Source of the DNA: Amyloporia xantha | Lineage: Eukaryota; Basidiomycota; Agaricomycetes; Polyporales; Adustoporiaceae | Assembly: GCA_036971615.1 (NCBI GenBank) | Contig: JAYKKR010000017.1 | Coordinates: forward strand, 310,001-374,000 | Length of the DNA: 64,000 bases | Reading direction: 5' to 3' | Shown here: positions 59,564-64,000 of the stretch, piece by piece | How positions within the stretch are numbered: the first letter of the stretch is position 1 | Layout of the letters: each line of letters opens with the position of its first letter | The notes under the pieces: model-generated | What the model saw: the letters and a program-made list of their open reading frames with translations, nothing else | What the model was told of the DNA's origin: nothing | Databases searched by the model: none | Position numbers and translations under genes: made by a program

Positions 59564-59930
59564 TATTGTTAGCATCGGAGGGCTTTTCAAGTAGAATTGG
59601 ACTTTTCTAACATCGGTTGCTTCAGTTTTGATATCGTTGTTTTCGTAGCTGCATCTGCGTTGCACGCTTTTCATAATGATTTGGATGATCCGGATGATTG
59701 TTGTAAATTACTTATGAATGATGATGATGATGACTGTTACTCCGTCTAAACAACTGTGCGCGAGATGTATGAGTTCTGTACAGACAATTATTGAAGAGGA
59801 GGTTCAGAATGATTATGAACTCATCAGGTAATAGTATGACTGCACGCAGTACGTGACAATAGTGTGACAAAAACGCCGTGACGGTACGCGTCCAAGACGC
59901 GTCGTTGCACGTGCGTCAACCGCAATCGCA
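59564..59930. other. Intergenic, with a short (GAT)n tract
   Basis: Contains a small ATGATGATGATGATG run near 59,718 and the presumed promoter of the MIS12 gene. Nothing else was recognised. Confidence 0.45.
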
Positions 59931-60881
59931 ATGAGCGCACCACCACCTACAGTGCCCTCCGTTCTGCTACCCGAACTTATAGGGTTCGTACCCCAGTTCT
60001 TGTTGGACGACATCATAAATATTGCAAACGATGCGACAAGACAAGCGGTGGACGCTATGGAAGCGTTTCTGGAACGCCGAGATGCTGCGCGAATCGACGC
60101 GGCCGAGGAGTGGAAGAATACAGAGGAACTGGAGAAGGGACTGAACTCGTTCCAAACCCTCCTGGAGTCTCATGTGGATATCGCATTCGACTTCTTCGAG
60201 GCGTGGTCTCTGAGGAACATCTTCGCTATTCCTGCTGACCTACCAATCGTCGCACCGCACCAGAAGGGACTGAACCTCGAGGAGCCCCAGGAGAAGGAGA
60301 CGGAGTTACTGGAAGAGATCAAGGATCTCAGGAGGAAAATTCAAGCTGTACGTCTGTGTCCTGTGGGGTGCATCGTTGTTCTTATGCCAGTATAGCAACG
60401 AAAACTTCGACGTCTATATACTCGCGCAGTGCGCACGTCTTCCGCCGATCTTGCACATTCAAAGTCACGATTAGAACGCCTGTCTTTCCTCCAAGCTCCC
60501 CAGCTACAGACTCTTCTCTCACTGCCAGACGAATTCCGCGCAATGTACGCGTCTGTCTCCTCCCTGCCTCCGATCGACCCCGCTTCTACTGCAGTAGAGC
60601 AGGCCCCATTGCCTGAGCCTGGGAAGCGCCGGTGGGAAACGAGCAAGAGCGGATATCTAAACTGGGCTGTCGAGCAACTGATGATGCGTGCGAGGGAGCA
60701 AGCAAAGGAAGAGGGGGCTTTAAGCGAAGGGAGTTCAGCGGTAGCTGCAGCTACCGCCGCTGCATACAATGTCGGGAGCGCACAAGATGTGAAGGCCGTC
60801 CTAGAGAACACAGCCGGTAAGGAAGCTGTCGCAGAGTTGGGCGAGAGAGACAAGAATGTCGATCATATGGACACCGACTAG
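59931..60881 (+). CDS. MIS12: Kinetochore protein MIS12/MTW1 homologue
   Basis: Two exons (59931-60347, 60396-60881; 48-nt intron) give 300 residues. Residues 11-45 carry the Mis12 signature: LLPELIGFVPQFLLDDIINI then ANDATRQAVDAMEAFL. It continues into amphipathic helices (EELEKGLNSFQTLLESHVDIAFDFFE; KETELLEEIKDLRRKIQ) and a coiled-coil second half. The Mis12 complex (Mis12-Nnf1-Dsn1-Nsl1 in other fungi) links inner-kinetochore CENP-C to the Ndc80 complex. The length and the single N-terminal domain fit the family. The C-terminus is acidic (KNVDHMDTD). No defect was seen. Confidence 0.88.
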
Positions 60882-61153
60882 AGTCTAAGTCACTGGACCA
60901 TGTTGTCTTCGCCAGTGTAAGAGTATTTCACAGAGGAGAGGCTAGTCATCCTTGTGTGAATCGATTGCAAGGAGACCCAGAATTCAAGAGCACTGATAGT
61001 AGCCCTTGTAATCGGCCAAGCAACGGAGACTAGGTGCCACTGCACCTTCGAAAAAGCGTACATTTCCACAACGTTAAACCATTTCCTAGGCGGCTTTTCA
61101 ATCACGTGCTCAGCCTCTTTCACGCCTCTCTCGAAACATCTCATGCCTGTACG

Positions 61154-62094
61154 ATGTCCACAACTGATTCGGCACCCCAGAACCCCGGTTCGCTGCAAGA
61201 AAACGCAGCCAGGAAGCAGCCAGATCCGTCCGGATACCAACCCGTCTTTGGCTTGAACAATGCCAAGAAAGACACCGTACCGCGCTGGCTACCACTGTCT
61301 CTCGTACGCATTCTCACTTTTCTACATTGCGCAGAGTCTGAAGACCAGCGTTACGCAGCTTGCGTTGACAACGGCAGCGATGGCTGTTCCGATTGTGCTG
61401 TTGAGAAGACAGAGGGCGGCCGCACTGGGAAAGTCTCTCACAGCCGCTCCGCCACCGCCTAGGCGGACGAGTGTTGGCGTACCCGTCCAACCTAAGGTAG
61501 CCTCTTCGCGCCCTGCTCCACCCCCTCGGATACCTACCAGCTCCCGCACTGCCTCGCCTACAACCCCATCTACGGGTACCGTTGCGACTCAGAACGAGCT
61601 GCAAGCCGCCGGCGACAACTTCAACGGCGCACTATACACCGCCAAAGCGTTCGGCATCGCTACTCTTTACGTCAGCATAGGGGCTGGGACCATAGTCTGG
61701 GGTGTGAAGACAGCTCTCGGCGTCCGCGATGTGAGTACGCTCATTATACTTCACGAGTCCAGCTTACGCCTCGGACCCCTCTCAGACACAGGAGTTCGCA
61801 GATTACATGCGGTCTTTTGTGCTTACATGGATGCCTCGGCTGTCTGCCAAGATTCACCGCTCGCCGTCTGCTGAGGATGGGCCTCCAGAGTCTATTCCTG
61901 CGCATAACTCCAGTCAAACACCGCATCTGCATGCTGATTCCCATACTGGAGCTCTAGAGTGGTCATGGCCCGAGGCGGAACAACGGCTCAGAGCCGCCTA
62001 CGACAAGGATGGAATCATGGGCTGGGCACAAGCTGCGCTTCAAGAGCTGGAAGCTGAAGGGCAAGTTGAAAGAGTGAGAAGAGGTCATGCCTAA
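61154..62094 (+). CDS. TMEM242-like mitochondrial membrane protein
   Basis: Three exons (61154-61276, 61335-61730, 61792-62094) give 273 residues. Two membrane segments are visible: TQLALTTAAMAVPIVLLRRQ (about residues 48-67) and ALYTAKAFGIATLYVSIGAG-TIVWGVK (about residues 130-157). The second one, followed by TALGVRD-EFADYMR, resembles the second half of TMEM242, which in animals is an assembly factor for complex I and ATP synthase. A Pro/Ser-rich linker joins the two helices. The last 90 residues (PHLHADSHTGALEWSWPEAE, AQAALQELEAEGQ) extend beyond the short animal proteins. The assignment rests on helix placement and this local similarity only. The splice at 61276/61335 was chosen because it alone opens the first helix. 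Confidence 0.6.
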
Positions 62095-62355
62095 AAATTA
62101 TCGGTATACCACACATCGCATTGGCTGCTGTTAGCGGTCGTTCCTTCACTAATAATTAATGGCGGATGATTGCGAAAGAAACAAAGTGCATGTCATATTC
62201 ATGTAGTGCGCATAGACGACGATGCAATAAATGTGACATAGGGATATGGTCACGTAGAGCACATCCCAGCTCGTTTTGATCCCATCCGGTGCCGGTGCCA
62301 AGCGCTCCCTCTCGCCCTCCCTCACAGATCATACCAACACGACGCCCGGAACCCT

Positions 62356-63150
62356 TCATGCAGATGCCTTGACGCTCTTGCGGACCGTATCCCTGCGAGC
62401 CTTCTTCGCAATCATTACACAGAAACGCTCGAAGTCGTTCAGCGACCGCCGCTTCTCGATTGCCGCCCGCTTCTGCGCCCAGCTCGACTTATTCCACTTC
62501 TCAACGGTGCCCTCCTTCTCGAGGTGTTTGCGAATAACCCCTGAACCTGCTGCACGGGGGAGCTTGGTGAGGACGAACGGCGTGAGGGTGAGGTGGCGGT
62601 AGGGGAATGATTGCCGGGGAACGCCTGTTGTAGGGCCGTCGATCATGGCCTATTGCGCAGATGAAGGCATACATTAGTGAGCAGGAATGCTAGACATGGG
62701 CTACATACGCGGTTGTGGTCGATAATCTCCGCAATTACGGCAATGTGGCCTGCATGAGGACCAGACTTGAGGAGCACCACTGAAGAAGACACACCAGTCA
62801 GGGTTGAGAACAAGGCGTTGAGGCGTCCTGAACCTACCGCGGCCAACCTCGACGAAACGCTTGAAGTTTGACTCTTGTGCCTGCGACATCATAGAATATC
62901 AGTACTTACACAGACTTGCTGCCTTCAGAACCCTGATAGCCTGCGAGCCATTCAAATGCTGCCTCCAGCCAGAGGTAGTCGAATCGCACGACGCCTCCCA
63001 TATCCATATCCCCTCATGCGACACCACACTCCATCCATTCAACCCAAGAGCAATCCATCCCCAATCCTCCCAATTCGACCGCAATTTCGCTCCGTTGCAG
63101 GCCATTCCAGGTTCGTGCAGCAGCTGGCAGCAAGATAGACTCACCGGCAT
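62356..63150 (-). CDS. RPL14: 60S ribosomal protein eL14
   Basis: Four exons fit exactly: 63150-63145 (ATGCCG only), 62880-62838, 62779-62709 and 62649-62356, coding 137 residues. The spliced start reads MPAQESNFKRFVEVGR, then VVLLKSGPHAGHIAVIAEII, DHNRAMIDGPTTGVPRQ and SFPYRHLTLTPFVLTKLPR, the classic eL14 core. A basic helical tail follows (KWNKSSWAQKRAAIEKRR). eL14 sits on the large ribosomal subunit surface next to eL6. The two-codon first exon followed by a 264-nt intron is typical of ribosomal protein genes. An alternative unspliced start (ATGATGTCGCAG at 62889) would give MMSQAQESN; I prefer the spliced form. The gene converges on the TMEM242-like gene. Confidence 0.93.
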
Positions 63151-63783
63151 GGTGAAAACTTGAGGATGGCGATTGTCGTCAGTTTTTTGGCGGGCGTTGA
63201 TAGATTCTGAGGAGTTACCGGGGGCTTGCGGACTGAATGAGGCACGTGACAACACGCGTTGGGCGCTTGCTGCGTCGGGATCTCAACGAGCGCTAAGTAA
63301 CGCGTCCTGCCAATCGGACGGTCCCCAGTAGTCTTCAACTTTCAACGTTAGTCTTGGTGTACCATGCTCTCGCGCTCTACGAAGGACATAGTTCTCCTCT
63401 ACTGCCAACTTGAACCAGCACAGACGGAAATTCCAAAAAATCGCACTTTGTTATGATATCCTGCGCCTCCATATTGTCCGGAACTGGCAATGCGTCCATG
63501 GTCACAAAGATGAGTACCACGGCACCTACACTTATGACTTCCGCATAAATGGAAGTGCAGCGCGAACAATGTGTTTTACACGTCAAGGCGAGTGAAACTC
63601 AGGAGTCGACTACGTCCAAAGCGTAGCAGGGCAAAGCGCCACGGCCACGGTGGGCCACACCTGCTTGACCTTTCCTTTTGGGCTTTATAAGACTTACAAA
63701 GCCTCCATTGTTCGAGTCTTCTCCCTTCATCTTTCAGTTGACCACTTGTCTTGCCTTATCCTCGCCTCCTTTACTGGACCGCA
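63151..63783. other. Divergent promoter region of RPL14 and the following gene
   Basis: The RPL14 leader side is followed by about 630 bp without a supportable gene. The right part contains the TATA-like site annotated separately and a pyrimidine-rich leader (TCTTCTCCCTTCATCTTTC) just before the next start codon. Confidence 0.5.
63685..63690 (+). promoter_or_regulatory. TATA box
   Basis: TTATAA within GGGCTTTATAAGAC lies 94 bp before the ATG at 63784, with a CT-rich stretch between them. This is a strong-promoter layout for fungi. Confidence 0.6.
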
Positions 63784-64000
63784 ATGTCCGACAAGTCGGA
63801 AACCTCTACTCTCGTCGATACCTCTCCCGTTCTCTCTGCTGGCCATCTGCTTCCAGGCGACGTTGCAAGGATCGCGAAGGACGCTCAGGCGAAGCATTGG
63901 TACTGGGCTACCTCCTATCGCGGATCAGCTGTCTCTCTCTTCATGGGTGTGGACCGCCGCTACTCAATGCATCTCAGCACGATGGATCCGAAGTCGCCCA
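63784..64000 (+). CDS. 5' part of an unidentified gene running off the window
   Basis: The open frame from ATG 63784 begins MSDKSETSTLVDTSPVLSAG and continues with HLLPGDVARIAKDAQAKHWY, then WATSYRGSAVSLFMGVDRRY to the window edge (72 codons, no stop). No signal peptide or known motif is evident. The TATA box and pyrimidine-rich leader suggest substantial expression. Confidence 0.65.
   Translation, partial: MSDKSETSTLVDTSPVLSAGHLLPGDVARIAKDAQAKHWYWATSYRGSAVSLFMGVDRRYSMHLSTMDPKSP

Noticed and set aside
1..64000. tRNA or rRNA genes
   Set aside because: No stretch with a tRNA-like TTCGANNC arm in the right setting or any rRNA-like sequence was noticed; a covariance-model scan would be needed to exclude them fully.

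Overview
The window is nuclear DNA of a filamentous basidiomycete, most likely an Agaricomycete. The evidence is the gene style (many exons split by GT-AG introns of about 45-60 nt), the conserved genes of the right half (kinetochore MIS12, ribosomal eL14, ATG14-type autophagy subunit, class IIC P-type ATPase, But2-domain protein), and the accessory content of the left half (KDZ transposase, NACHT-WD40 receptor, Ty1/copia element), which is typical of mushroom-forming fungi. All assignments come from reading the translated sequence by eye; no database search was run.

Left third (1-30,100) is a repeat-rich accessory region. Positions 1-14,640 look like one large DNA transposon of the KDZ (Kyakuja-Dileera-Zisupton) superfamily. 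A multi-exon KDZ transposase lies on the minus strand (904-4515), three unrecognised genes on the plus strand (6534-8654, 8958-10176, 10573-13488), and an AT-rich tandem-repeat array sits just outside the stop codon of each outermost gene. The arrays at the two ends have the same dimeric architecture and appear related to each other. Then come degenerate DNA (14,641-17,800), a broken NLR-type receptor (NACHT plus five near-identical WD40 repeats; minus, 18019-21623), and a nested insertion site. There, an old zinc-finger ORF fragment is split by an almost intact copia retrotransposon (23748-29067, 5-bp target duplication GATCG) and by a solo LTR of the same family (29352-29912, target duplication GATAC). 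The solo LTR itself carries a 201-bp MITE.

The right two thirds (30,138-64,000) are ordinary gene-dense chromosome. In order: SPATA20/YyaL-type thioredoxin-fold protein (-), class IIC Na+/K+-type ATPase (-), F-box protein (+), large coiled-coil protein (+), ATG14-like PI3-kinase complex subunit (-), dynamin-family GTPase (-), membrane-anchored But2-domain protein (+), a seven-helix membrane protein of a fungal expanded family (+), MIS12 (+), a TMEM242-like mitochondrial protein (+), ribosomal protein eL14 (-) and the start of an unidentified gene (+). A 397-bp fold-back MITE with CACTG ends and a TCT target duplication sits at 57534-57930.

No tRNA, rRNA or CRISPR array was recognised. The most unusual items are the KDZ element with its three-gene cargo and paired end arrays, a tandem exon-intron duplication inside its transposase gene, and the double-hit nested retrotransposon site.
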